Assembly (NCBI GenBank): GCA_047610385.1
Contig: JBLGAC010000031.1
Coordinates: forward strand, 1-46,607
Source: JBOCEF01 sp047610385
GTDB lineage: Bacteria; Pseudomonadota; Alphaproteobacteria; Rhodobacterales; Rhodobacteraceae
Direction: 5' to 3'
DNA: 46,607 nt
A program made the position numbers and the translations under genes. The notes below the pieces were generated by a model, which was given only the letters and a program-made list of their open reading frames with translations, did not search any database and had not been told where the DNA came from. Below, in pieces: positions 7,314 to 16,093 of the stretch. Within the stretch, counting starts at the first letter, position 1. Each line of letters begins with the position of its first letter.

Positions 7314-7845
7314 GAGCGCGTATGCAATCTACGCCGCCGCAATTTTTAACCTAGCTATCCGAGATCCAAGCAGTTCGAGGCCCAATTTCTGATGGCTTAA
7401 CCTGCCGTCCACGAAGCTGGCAACAGGCCACTGTGTGCCAAAACACAGCAAGCCCGGCGTTGTTCTGCTCGGCACCTTCAACGTGATCATTTCGAACGGA
7501 GCGCACAGGCTGATCGAAGATGCCAATCGCGCGGCGAAGGACCTTTTGGACCAAAACGTGGTGACTTTGATGCCGCAACCCTTCGCCGCGCCAACGTAAG
7601 GCCGCGCGGTGATTGCCCACTGCATTTTGATGACCAAGCAGCAGCGCGGCGGTCATCGGCTTGCTAAACAATGTGTGAGGTGCGGGCCGCCGTCATCCAT
7701 GAAACTGGGCGCTCCCGGTGGCCATGATCAGATGCAAATTGTTGGCGATGGATCGGCGTGATCAGACCTCAACGCTGCGCGCCTTCGATCCTGCGGGGTC
7801 GGATGGTGGCGGCAGGGGCGCAAAGGCAGCATGACATCAACCGCA
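7314..7845. other. Gap between the IS relic and the MscS gene
   Basis: It holds one possible gene fragment (7393-7599, listed separately). Overlapping minus-strand frames look like shadows of it. The rest (7600-7845) shows no gene, terminator or repeat I can support. Confidence 0.4.
7393..7599 (+). pseudogene. Possible gene fragment, unrecognised
   Basis: A 69-codon stop-to-stop frame with a protein-like second half: KPGVVLLGTFNVIISNGAHR, then LIEDANRAAKDLLDQNVV and a short proline-containing tail. The helical pattern and amino-acid mix are better than those of the opposite-strand frames, but there is no start codon with a Shine-Dalgarno site. It is probably the end of a gene truncated by the neighbouring rearrangement. 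I do not recognise the family. Confidence 0.25.
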
Positions 7846-9174
7846 TCACTTTGGCTGAGGATGGGCTGCATCTGCGCCAACGGGCAGGCCTTCGTGGCGG
7901 ATCAGCACGTCACGATGCGGGAAGGGGATCGAAATGCCGTTGGCTTTGAACGCGTCCCACAGCGACAGATAGACATCGCCGCGCACATTGGTCAGCCCGC
8001 CCGATGGATCGTTGATCCAAAAGCGCAGCACCAGATCGATCGCACTGTCACCAAATCCGGTGATGTGGCAGACTGGCGCGGGCGTTGCTGCCACCCGTTT
8101 CACCGCCGTGCAGGCGCCGCGTGCAACGCGCCGCACCACGTGCGGATCGCTGTCGTAGCTGACCCCGAAATGCACGTCGAGCCGCACCATCTGGTCGGTA
8201 TAGGACCAGTTCACCACCTGCCCGGTGATCAGATCCTCGTTCGGGATTAGGTATTCCTTGCCGTCGCGCGTGACCACCGACACGTAGCGCGCGTTGAGAC
8301 CAGAGATCCAGCCAAAGGTTTCGCCCAATGAAATCACGTCGCCGGGCTTGATCGATTTGTCGAGCAGCAGGATCACGCCCGACACCAGATTGGACACCAC
8401 CTTTTGCAGGCCAAAGCCGATGCCAAGGCCCACGGCCCCCGAAAGGATTGTCAGCGAGGTCAGATCAAACCCGACCGCGTTCAGCCCCATCACGATCACG
8501 ACGCCGTATAGCAGCAGGCTGATCGCCTTTTCGGTCAGCACCCGCATTGATGGCGAGATGTCGTCCAGCCCGGCCAGCCGCCGGCTTGCCATCCCTGACA
8601 GCCAATGGGCGGCCCACAGCAGCGCTCCGAAAATTGCCGCTGATTTCAGCACCAGCAGCATGGAAATCCGGGTGTCGCCCAGGTCAACCGCGACGGAGTC
8701 CAGCACCTCCAGCGCGCGGGGCCACAGGCCGGTCAGCGCCAGCGATGCCACAATCCAGCCGACCCAGCGCGCGGTGCGGCGCAGCGGTCCCGGCCGCAGC
8801 ATCCGGCTGGCGATTGCAACCACCATCACCGCGGTCACCAGCCCCGCAACCCGTGCGATCAGATAGCTGCGGCTGGGCCATGTCACCTCCTGCATCACGG
8901 CGACGAGGGCCCAGGCCATGACTGAAAAGGTCAGCCCCATCAGACGATCGCGCAGCAGGATCATCAGCCGCGCCTGCCGTTTGGTCAGGGTGCGGTCGCG
9001 CATCCATGCGTCCATCTGCGGGTGCGCCCAGCGCGCCGCGCCCCAGGCCAGCAGCGCCAGTGCCACGATCATACCCAGCTGGATCAGCCGCCAAGGCTGC
9101 CGCATCTCGGTCCAGGTGTTGGTGATCCAGGGACCAAGCGCCGCAAACATGTCCAGCGCTTCGGTGAAGTCCAT
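7846..9174 (-). CDS. MscS-family mechanosensitive channel
   Basis: 442-residue inner-membrane channel that would open under membrane tension to release solutes after osmotic downshock. Five or more hydrophobic segments fill the first half. The MscS pore and beta domain follow: the pore helix LGIGFGLQKVVSNLVSG, then KSIKPGDVISLGETFGWI and the upper beta-barrel strand IPNEDLITGQVVNWS. The family shape is that of the longer MscS relatives with extra N-terminal helices. GGAGAGCGAGGCG precedes the ATG. It is transcribed alone, away from the HDAC-like gene. Confidence 0.9.
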   Translation of the reverse strand: MDFTEALDMFAALGPWITNTWTEMRQPWRLIQLGMIVALALLAWGAARWAHPQMDAWMRDRTLTKRQARLMILLRDRLMGLTFSVMAWALVAVMQEVTWPSRSYLIARVAGLVTAVMVVAIASRMLRPGPLRRTARWVGWIVASLALTGLWPRALEVLDSVAVDLGDTRISMLLVLKSAAIFGALLWAAHWLSGMASRRLAGLDDISPSMRVLTEKAISLLLYGVVIVMGLNAVGFDLTSLTILSGAVGLGIGFGLQKVVSNLVSGVILLLDKSIKPGDVISLGETFGWISGLNARYVSVVTRDGKEYLIPNEDLITGQVVNWSYTDQMVRLDVHFGVSYDSDPHVVRRVARGACTAVKRVAATPAPVCHITGFGDSAIDLVLRFWINDPSGGLTNVRGDVYLSLWDAFKANGISIPFPHRDVLIRHEGLPVGADAAHPQPK

Positions 9175-9351
9175 CGCCTCGCTCTCCGGGTTTGTGGCTG
9201 CCCGAACGCACGGGCGACGCGGGCCAGTCTAGCGGGCCTGCCCCCTGCGCGCCAATGGTTGCGCGCCAATGCTTGCACGCCGGGCCCGTTGCGCGACACA
9301 GTGGGGCGACCGCGCCGGGACCGCCCGACGCCATTCTTCGGGATCACCACC

Positions 9352-10374
9352 ATGTTCTTTGTCCATGATGACCGCCACCGCCTGCATTTTCCGCAAGGGG
9401 AGCTTTACGGCGGTGAACTGGTCACCCCGTTTGAGCGCCCCTCGCGCGTTGAATATGTCCTGCGCCGGTTGGCTGAGACCGGGTTCGCCCGCGCCGCGAC
9501 CGGGCCGCTGGACATGGCGCCGGTGCGCGCAATCCATGACGCAGGCTATCTGGAGTTTCTGGAAACCGCCTGGGCCGAATGGGTGGCTGAGGGCTTTTCG
9601 GGCGAGATCATCGCCGCCTGCTGGCCCGCGCGGCGCATGACGCAGCGGGTTCCGAACAACATCGACGGCAAGGTCGGGTATTACGCGCTGGCCGCCGAAA
9701 CCGCGATGACCGCCGGAACGTGGGAGGCAGCCAAAGCATCCTGCGCCGTCGCCCAGACCGCCCAGCGGCTGGTGGCGGGGGGCGAACGTGCCGCTTTCGC
9801 GCTGTGCCGCCCGCCGGGCCACCATGCGGCGAGCGATCTTTACGGCGGCTATTGCTTCATCAACAACGCCGCGGTGACCGCCCAGATGTTCCGCGACGGC
9901 GGGGCGGGCAAGGTCGCGATCCTTGACATTGATTTCCACCACGGCAACGGCACGCAGGACATTTTCTATGACCGCGGCGACGTGTTCTTTGCCTCGGTTC
10001 ATGGGGAACCGCAGAACGCCTTTCCCTATTTCCTCGGCTACGGGGATGAGGTCGGGACCGGCGCGGGGCATGGCGCGACCGCCAATTATCCGCTGCCCGC
10101 AGGCACGCCTTATGCCGTGTGGGCGGCGGCGCTGACCGATGCGATCGCGCGCATCAAGGCCTTTGGCGCTGAGGCGCTGGTGGTGTCGCTGGGGGTGGAT
10201 GCGTTCAAGGATGACCCGATCAGCTTTTTCAAGCTGGAATCGGATGATTTCACCGCCGCCGGGCGTCTGATTGCCGGGCTGGGCCTGCCGACCGTCTTTG
10301 TGATGGAGGGCGGCTACGCCATTGAGGCAGTGGGGGTGAACACGGTCAACGTGCTGCAAGGCTTCGAAGCGTAA
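9352..10374 (+). CDS. Acetylpolyamine deacetylase-like HDAC-family hydrolase
   Basis: 340-residue zinc hydrolase of the arginase/HDAC fold, the same length as acetylpolyamine amidohydrolase (APAH) of Mycoplana ramosa. Visible active-site parts are tandem His157-His158 in RPPGHHA, the zinc ligands Asp194 and His196 in LDIDFHHGNG and Asp283 in GVDAFKDDP, and the catalytic Tyr322 in EGGY. The APAH-style N-terminal and insert segments (HFPQGELYGG, FYDRGDVFFASVHGEP) fit polyamine substrates better than histone-like ones. The start at 9352 is chosen because upstream in-frame codons overlap the MscS promoter region and are not conserved-looking. It is convergent with the polyamine ABC operon, which supports a role in removing acetyl groups from imported acetylpolyamines. 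Substrate is inference. Confidence 0.85.
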   Translation: MFFVHDDRHRLHFPQGELYGGELVTPFERPSRVEYVLRRLAETGFARAATGPLDMAPVRAIHDAGYLEFLETAWAEWVAEGFSGEIIAACWPARRMTQRVPNNIDGKVGYYALAAETAMTAGTWEAAKASCAVAQTAQRLVAGGERAAFALCRPPGHHAASDLYGGYCFINNAAVTAQMFRDGGAGKVAILDIDFHHGNGTQDIFYDRGDVFFASVHGEPQNAFPYFLGYGDEVGTGAGHGATANYPLPAGTPYAVWAAALTDAIARIKAFGAEALVVSLGVDAFKDDPISFFKLESDDFTAAGRLIAGLGLPTVFVMEGGYAIEAVGVNTVNVLQGFEA

Positions 10375-10379
10375 GGCCA

Positions 10380-10405
10380 GCGGGCCGGGGATGTCCCCGG
10401 CCCGC
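10380..10405. terminator. Strong hairpin between convergent genes
   Basis: GCGGGCCGGGG and CCCCGGCCCGC form an 11-bp perfect stem with a four-base loop (ATGT). It lies between the stop of the HDAC-like gene and the stop of the polyamine-binding protein gene, so it could end transcription from both sides. There is no T-run, so efficiency is uncertain. Confidence 0.6.
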
Positions 10406-10413
10406 CGCAGGTA

Positions 10414-11445
10414 TCATTTCTGCAATTCGGTCCAGATCGCGGTGTAGATGTCCTTGGCCGCCTTGGAGCAGGTGGGCATGAACTTGCCCGCCGCGGCGAC
10501 CTCATCCGGGGCCACGATTTCAGGCGCGGTTTTCATGTCCTCGGGCATGAACGGGTCAGATCCGGCGATGCCATTGGCATAGCGCGCAAAGGCTGAAATC
10601 AGCGCCGCGTTTTCTGGATCCATGACAAAGTTCATGAACAGCTTGGCGTTCTCAACGTTCTTTGCATCGGCGGTGATGGCGATGCTGTCCATCCAGACCG
10701 GGTAGCCTTCTTTGGGATAGCCATAGACCACGTCGGGATTGTTCAGGCGTGCGCGAAAGGTGGACCCGTTCCAGTTCACCGACGCCACGTAATCGCCCGA
10801 AGACAGCTTGTCAGTGGTGCCGTAATCCATCGACATCCATTTGGGCTTGGCGGCCATCAACGTGTCGCGCACTTTGCGCAGCACGGTTTTATCTTCGGTG
10901 CAGGGCTCTCCGCCCACATACATGATGGCCAACTGCATGACGTCCATCATCTCAGGCACGACATTGACTTTGCCGACCAGTTCTTCGGGCGGGTCGAGGA
11001 AGATCGCAGACGTGTTCACATCCCCGCCATAGGCCTTGGTGTTCACCGCGACGCCGGTGGTGCCCCACTGCCACGGCACAGTGTAATGGCGGCCCGGATC
11101 CCACGGCACGTCCTGCCAGCGGGCGCCGACATTCTTGAAATTCTCCATCAGGTCGGGGCGCGATTCCATCAACAGCCCTTCGTCGACAAAGATCTGCACA
11201 TAGCTGTTGCTTGGCACCACCATATCAAAGCCGGATCCACCGGCCTTAAGCTTGGTCAGCGCGGTGTTGTTGCTGTCATAGTCAGTGATTGTGACCTTGA
11301 CATCATGTTGCTTCTCAAATTTCTCAATCAGCTCTGGGTTGGTGTAATTGCCCCAGTTGTAGATGTTCAGCTCTCCGGCCGCTTGGGCGGACATGGATGT
11401 GCCGAGCATCAGCGCGGCGGCGATGGATAGGGTCTTCATGCTCAT
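10414..11445 (-). CDS. Periplasmic polyamine-binding protein of ABC transporter (PotF/PotD type)
   Basis: 343 residues with a Sec signal peptide (MSMKTLSIAAALM...SAQA) followed by a mature start ELNIYNWGNYTNPELIEKFE, the classic opening of PotD/PotF-like proteins. Further family parts are TDYDSNNTALTKLKAGGSG, DMVVPSNSYV and VPWQWGTTGVAVN, which shape the polyamine cleft. Last gene of the leftward operon potA-potH-potI-potF, 36 bases after the permease. Exact ligand (putrescine, spermidine or another cationic amine) cannot be read from the sequence. An ATG two codons downstream is an equally possible start. Confidence 0.9.
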   Translation of the reverse strand: MSMKTLSIAAALMLGTSMSAQAAGELNIYNWGNYTNPELIEKFEKQHDVKVTITDYDSNNTALTKLKAGGSGFDMVVPSNSYVQIFVDEGLLMESRPDLMENFKNVGARWQDVPWDPGRHYTVPWQWGTTGVAVNTKAYGGDVNTSAIFLDPPEELVGKVNVVPEMMDVMQLAIMYVGGEPCTEDKTVLRKVRDTLMAAKPKWMSMDYGTTDKLSSGDYVASVNWNGSTFRARLNNPDVVYGYPKEGYPVWMDSIAITADAKNVENAKLFMNFVMDPENAALISAFARYANGIAGSDPFMPEDMKTAPEIVAPDEVAAAGKFMPTCSKAAKDIYTAIWTELQK

Positions 11446-11481
11446 TGCCTTGGTTCCCTGTTGGTTGTTGATCTTGTGGTT

Positions 11482-12291
11482 TCAGCCCCGCTTGCGTGTC
11501 AGCAGGAAGAACACAGTCAGCAACACCACCGTCAGCCCCAAAAGGGCGGTCGAAATGGCGTTGACCTCTGGCGTCACCGCCCGGCGCAGCTGTCCCAGCA
11601 TGTATGTGGGCAGCGTGTCCTGACCGGCGGATTTCACGAATTCGGTGATGACCACATCATCAAGCGATATGACGAAGGCCAGCATGGCGCCCGCTGCGAT
11701 CCCCGGCGCCATCAGCGGCAGCGTCACCCGGCGAAACACCCGCCACGGCGTCGCATAAAGATCGGCGGCCGCGGTTTCATAAACCATGTCCATGCCTTCA
11801 AGCCGCGCGCGGATCGGCAGATACGCAAACGGGATGCAGAACGCCGCGTGCCCGGCCACCAGATAGGCCATGCCAGTGTATCCAGTGGCGACCTTGATCA
11901 TTGAGAAAAAGATCAGCAGCGCCACCGCAGACACGATTTCAGGCACCATCAGCGGCTGGTTGATCATCGCATAGATCACCATACGCCCGCGATATGGCTT
12001 TACCCGCGTGGTCGCCAGCGCGGCCATGGTTGCGAACACCGTCGCGATGCCTGACGCCATGAAAGCCAGGTACAGGGACCGCAGCGTCGCTTCCTGCACC
12101 TGTTGGTTTTCCCACGCAACGGCGTACCAGTGCAGGGAGAACCCCTCCCACAATGCAACTGAATTGCCCGCGTTGAAGGAATACACCACCAGCGTCGCGA
12201 TCGGGGCGTATAGCAGCACGAACGTAAGCGCGGCGATCGCGGTGAAGCCCGGCAGGCGCCGGACGGAAAACGGCCTGCGCGCCTTATCCAT
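11482..12291 (-). CDS. Polyamine ABC transporter permease, PotI/PotC type
   Basis: 269-residue inner-membrane permease with about six transmembrane helices. The ABC permease EAA loop is seen as ETAAADLYATPWRVFRRVTL followed by PLMAPGI. The start at 12291 is used because it overlaps the stop of the upstream permease (ATGGATAA), a typical coupling; the frame stays open ten codons further up but into the neighbour. It pairs with the 12284-13210 permease to form the channel. Confidence 0.9.
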   Translation of the reverse strand: MDKARRPFSVRRLPGFTAIAALTFVLLYAPIATLVVYSFNAGNSVALWEGFSLHWYAVAWENQQVQEATLRSLYLAFMASGIATVFATMAALATTRVKPYRGRMVIYAMINQPLMVPEIVSAVALLIFFSMIKVATGYTGMAYLVAGHAAFCIPFAYLPIRARLEGMDMVYETAAADLYATPWRVFRRVTLPLMAPGIAAGAMLAFVISLDDVVITEFVKSAGQDTLPTYMLGQLRRAVTPEVNAISTALLGLTVVLLTVFFLLTRKRG

Positions 12292-13210
12292 GGGGGTCGT
12301 CCTTGGCCGCATGGCGCACATAGATCATCAGCGCGCCCATCACGATGGCCAGCAGCGTGATCGACAACGCCGCGCCCAGCGGCCAGTTGCGCCCGGCGCC
12401 GAACTGCAATTCGATCAGGTTGCCGAGCATCATGTTCTTGCCGCCCCCCAGCACCCGCGGGGTCACATAGGCGCCAAGGCTGGGGATGAACACCAGGATC
12501 GTGCCCGCCACGATCCCCGGTTTCGCCAGCGGCAGAATGATCCGCCGCAGCACCGCCATGCGCGAGGCATAAAGGTCATACGCCGCCTCAACCAAACGGA
12601 AATCCAGACGTTCAAGCGACGCATAGACCGGCAGAACCATCAGCGGCAGATACACATAAACCATGCCGATCAGCACCGCACCGTCGGTGTAAAGGATCTG
12701 AATTGGCGCCTGGATCACCCCCAGCCCGATCAGGGCAGAATTCAGCAGCCCCTCATTCTTGATCACTTCCATGATCGCGAAGGTGCGGATCAACAGGTTG
12801 GTCCAGAACGGAATGGTGATCAGAAACAGCCACATCGCCCGCTGGGATTTCGCCCGCGTGGCGATGAAATAGGCGGTGGGAAAGCCCAGCACAAAGGCCA
12901 GCACCGTGGTGATCGCCGACAGCCGCACCGACCGCCAGAAGATCCGCAGATGCGCGTCGGCCATGCCGAGCGTGTCGTCAAAGATGTCGCGCTGGAACAG
13001 AACCTGGAACCAGCCTTGGCCGGACAGCTGCCGCTCCACCCCGCCATAATCGCCCGCGGCAAGGAACGAATAGGCCAGCACAATCAGCAATGGCCCGCCC
13101 GCCGCGCAGAACAGCAGGATCAATGCCGGGGCGCTGAGCAGCCAGTTGCGGCGCAGTTCGGCGCGGCGCGCGGCGATTTCGCCCGGGGCAGGGGGTGGCG
13201 CGTCGGTCAT
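12284..13210 (-). CDS. Polyamine ABC transporter permease, PotH/PotB type
   Basis: 308-residue permease with an N-terminal cytoplasmic arm rich in Arg and Glu, about six membrane helices and the EAA loop (LVEAAYDLYASRMAVLRRII then LPLAKPG). A large periplasmic loop after the first helix is typical of PotB/PotH proteins. It starts five bases after the stop of the ATPase gene and overlaps the next permease start by eight bases, so the four genes form one leftward operon. Confidence 0.9.
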   Translation of the reverse strand: MTDAPPPAPGEIAARRAELRRNWLLSAPALILLFCAAGGPLLIVLAYSFLAAGDYGGVERQLSGQGWFQVLFQRDIFDDTLGMADAHLRIFWRSVRLSAITTVLAFVLGFPTAYFIATRAKSQRAMWLFLITIPFWTNLLIRTFAIMEVIKNEGLLNSALIGLGVIQAPIQILYTDGAVLIGMVYVYLPLMVLPVYASLERLDFRLVEAAYDLYASRMAVLRRIILPLAKPGIVAGTILVFIPSLGAYVTPRVLGGGKNMMLGNLIELQFGAGRNWPLGAALSITLLAIVMGALMIYVRHAAKDDPHG

Positions 13211-13215
13211 CGCGG

Positions 13216-14334
13216 TCAGTCCGCCAGCAGGCGCACGGCGCCGGGGGCAAATGTGATGCCAACCGCGTCGCCGGTCTTGATCGGCGCCTCGCCATCAGGG
13301 GCGTTTTGTATGCGCGCGGTCACGATTTCTCCGGCTGGAAGGCGCAGGCGGAAATGGGTGTCGGTGCCGAAATAGATCACCTCTTCGGCCACGGCGCGCA
13401 TGGCACCGTCGGCGTCCGGGGCGGTCAGGCGCACATGCTCTGGCCGGATCACCACGCTGACCTGTCCGGTGCGCGTCAGGCCCGGCGCGCCAACGCGCAC
13501 GCCGCCGGGCAGCACCAGCGTCACGCGGCCGTCGGCGGCGCGCTCCACCTTGGCGGTCAGGAAATTGGTCTCGCCGATGAAACTGGCCACAAAACGGTCC
13601 GCAGGCGCGTCGTAGATGTCGCGCGGCCCGCCGATCTGCAATATCTTGCCGGCCTTCATCACCGCAATGCGGTCGGACATGGTCAGGGCTTCCTCCTGAT
13701 CATGGGTGACGAAAACGAATGTGATGCCGGTTTCGGTTTGCAGGCGCTTCAGTTCAATCTGCATTTCCTTGCGCAGCTTCAGATCCAGCGCTGACAGCGG
13801 CTCATCCAGCAGCAGCACTTTGGGCTGGGGCGCCAAGGCCCGCGCCAACGCCACACGCTGCTGCTGACCGCCTGAGATCTGCGCCACCTGCCGGTCGCGC
13901 ATCGCGGTCATCTTCACCAGGTCCAGCATCCGGTCCACGGTTGCCGCGATCTCAGCCTTGGGACGGCCCAGCATTTCCAGGCCAAAGGCGATGTTCTGCG
14001 CGACCGTAAGATGCGGGAACAGCGCGTAGCTTTGGAACACCGTGTTCACCGGGCGCTTATAGGGCGGCAGGTCTGAGATATCGACGCCGCCCAGTTCAAT
14101 CGCCCCGGCGCTGGGGTGTTCAAACCCCGCGATCAGCCGCAACAGCGTGGTTTTCCCGCAGCCCGAGGGGCCCAGCAGCGTGAAGAATTCGCCCTCACGG
14201 ATGTCCACTGACACGTCGTCCAGCGCCCGAAACGCGCCGTCCTTGCCCGGAAAAATCTTTGAGACATTCCTGGCCGCAACGGCAATGGTGCCGTGCGTGT
14301 CGAGCCGGGGTAACGGGCTGGTTTCGCCGCGCAT
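13216..14334 (-). CDS. Polyamine ABC transporter ATP-binding protein, PotA/PotG type
   Basis: 372-residue ATPase. Walker A GPSGCGKT is at 55-62, the signature ISGGQQQR at 153-160, Walker B LLLDEP at 174-179 and the switch His211 in VTHDQEEA. A C-terminal TOBE-type regulatory domain follows (VVIRPEHVRLTAPD, then HFRLRLPAGE). The start at 14334 is chosen over the ATG at 14349 because AGGAG sits five bases before it, while the upstream ATG has no ribosome site. First gene of the transporter operon; an amidase gene ends 86 bases upstream on the same strand and may be co-transcribed. Confidence 0.93.
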   Translation of the reverse strand: MRGETSPLPRLDTHGTIAVAARNVSKIFPGKDGAFRALDDVSVDIREGEFFTLLGPSGCGKTTLLRLIAGFEHPSAGAIELGGVDISDLPPYKRPVNTVFQSYALFPHLTVAQNIAFGLEMLGRPKAEIAATVDRMLDLVKMTAMRDRQVAQISGGQQQRVALARALAPQPKVLLLDEPLSALDLKLRKEMQIELKRLQTETGITFVFVTHDQEEALTMSDRIAVMKAGKILQIGGPRDIYDAPADRFVASFIGETNFLTAKVERAADGRVTLVLPGGVRVGAPGLTRTGQVSVVIRPEHVRLTAPDADGAMRAVAEEVIYFGTDTHFRLRLPAGEIVTARIQNAPDGEAPIKTGDAVGITFAPGAVRLLAD

Positions 14335-14420
14335 GCGGGCTCCTGTCATTCGCGGCCGGGGTGGACGCGTTGATCAAATGGTAAACAGATCGTGAGCATA
14401 CACAAGCATTTTGCCGCGGA

Positions 14421-15878
14421 TCATTTGCCGGACATGGCCGGGCGCCGGCCGAACCATGGCTGCGCCTGCTCCAGCTGCCCCGCCAGCGCCATCAGCAATT
14501 CATCCGCGCCGTAGGCGGCCGCGAAATGCACCCCGATCGGCAGGCCCGCATCGGTCCAGTGCAGCGGCAGGCTGACCGCCGGCTGGCCTGAGGCGTTGAA
14601 CACCGCGGTGAAGGGCGAATAGTCAAAACACCCGCCCGGCCCCATGCGATAGGCGACGTAATCTTCGAATTCCGGGCGCGAATGGGCGAAGCGGCCGACC
14701 TCAGCCGGTGGCTCGGCCAAGGTGGCCGACAGCAGGACATCGCAGCCCAGAAACACCCGCGCCATCTGGCGACCATAAGCGTGGATCTGGCCCACCGCGG
14801 CAAGGTAATCGGCACCGTCCAGCTGCATGGCGCGCAGGCAGGCACCGCGTGCGACGGGTTCGATCAGATCAAGCCCGTGGTTGGGCAACCCTTCAGCCTT
14901 CGCCTCGGCGCGCACCCATTTCCAGGTGCCGCAGGCGACGATGTCGGTCCATGCGCGCATCATCGCGCCGTGGTCGGCATCGGGCAGGGCGTGGTCCACA
15001 TGGTGGCCCAGATCGGCCAGCAGCGCGCCCGCGCTTTCCACCGCCGCGCGGCAATCGGCATGGATCGGCTGGCCGAGGAAATTGGTCGTGCACATCCCGA
15101 TCCTGAGCGGCCCCGGCGGGCGCGCCAGCGCTGCGGCGAACCCGGTGGCCAAAGGCGGTGCCACATAAGGCGCGCCCAGATCAGGCCCCTCGACCGCGTC
15201 CAGCAATGCGGCCGTGTCGCGCACAGACCGGGTCAGAAACCCGTCAGTGGCCATCCCGGCCCAACCCTCGCCCGCATCGGGGCCTTCGGGCAGACGCCCG
15301 CGCGTTGGCTTGAACCCCACCAGCCCACATGCTGACGCCGGGATCCGCACCGATCCGCCGCCGTCAGACCCGTGCGCTGCGGGTACGATCCCCGCCGCCA
15401 CCGCCGCCGCCGACCCGCCCGATGACCCGCCTGAGGTCCGCCCCGTGTCCCACGGATTGCGCGTCGGCGCGCCGTACACCGCCGATTCCGTCACCACCCC
15501 GATGCCACCTTCGGGCGAGGTGCCACGCGCGAACATCGCCACCCCGGTTTTGCGCAGGCGCGCGATCAATTCGTCATCATGGTCATGGACCGTGCCGCGC
15601 AGCAGCCGCGATCCGTTATTGGCCGGCAGCCCCACCGCCGCGGCCCCAAGGTCCTTTAGAATGAACGGCACGCCCGTGAACGGGCCATCCGGCAACCCGG
15701 CGGCGATGGCGGCGCGGGCGGAGTATTCGGCGATGTTCACCACGGCGCAAAGCGCGGGGTTCAGGGTTTCAACCCGCTCCAACGCCCGGTCCAGCAATTC
15801 GTCTGGCGTCACGTCCCCCGCGGCCACCAGGGCTGCCAGCGCGGTGGCGTCGCAAGCGTCATAGTCGTCGATGCGCAT
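14421..15878 (-). CDS. Amidase-signature family hydrolase
   Basis: 485-residue amidase with an intact Ser-cisSer-Lys triad: Lys75 in FILKDL, cis-Ser152 in GGSSGGS and nucleophile Ser176 in DGGGSVRIP. These enzymes hydrolyse C-N amide bonds; the substrate is not readable from sequence. A long in-frame extension upstream of 15878 runs across the small membrane ORF and is rejected; MRIDDYDACDATAL is the family-like N-terminus. It sits between the ferric-reductase-like gene and the polyamine transporter on the same strand, so an amide of a polyamine or amino acid is a possible substrate, but this is only context. Confidence 0.88.
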   Translation of the reverse strand: MRIDDYDACDATALAALVAAGDVTPDELLDRALERVETLNPALCAVVNIAEYSARAAIAAGLPDGPFTGVPFILKDLGAAAVGLPANNGSRLLRGTVHDHDDELIARLRKTGVAMFARGTSPEGGIGVVTESAVYGAPTRNPWDTGRTSGGSSGGSAAAVAAGIVPAAHGSDGGGSVRIPASACGLVGFKPTRGRLPEGPDAGEGWAGMATDGFLTRSVRDTAALLDAVEGPDLGAPYVAPPLATGFAAALARPPGPLRIGMCTTNFLGQPIHADCRAAVESAGALLADLGHHVDHALPDADHGAMMRAWTDIVACGTWKWVRAEAKAEGLPNHGLDLIEPVARGACLRAMQLDGADYLAAVGQIHAYGRQMARVFLGCDVLLSATLAEPPAEVGRFAHSRPEFEDYVAYRMGPGGCFDYSPFTAVFNASGQPAVSLPLHWTDAGLPIGVHFAAAYGADELLMALAGQLEQAQPWFGRRPAMSGK

Positions 15879-15979
15879 GAATTTGATCCCTGTTGCCACG
15901 TTCTCTTCAGCCTGCGCGTCGGCGCGAAGAATGCAATCCCCCTTGAAGGCGGCACCGCAGATTACCCGGCTGCGTGGGC

Positions 15980-16093
15980 TCAGACCGCGCGCAGCGCGAA
16001 CCCGGCCAGCGCGGCGCAGAACAAGATGTTGCAGGCCCAGACCTGCGCGATCAGCCGTTTGCGGCCGGGGATGCGGGACCAACGGTCAGTCAT
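15980..16093 (-). CDS. Small single-pass membrane protein (37 aa)
   Basis: A 38-codon frame coding for MTDRWSRIPGRKRLIAQVWA and on to ACNILFCAALAGFALRAV. The N-terminus is basic and the C-terminal half is one hydrophobic helix, so a positive-inside orientation is expected. Its ATG overlaps the stop of the upstream flavocytochrome (ATGACTGA), an arrangement that argues for translational coupling and against a chance frame. It may be a small partner of the reductase. I do not recognise a family. Confidence 0.55.
   Translation of the reverse strand: MTDRWSRIPGRKRLIAQVWACNILFCAALAGFALRAV

Noticed and set aside
12008..13375. 455-codon frame opposite the polyamine permeases
   Set aside because: Low-complexity His/Gln/Arg sequence, antisense to two clear permease genes.
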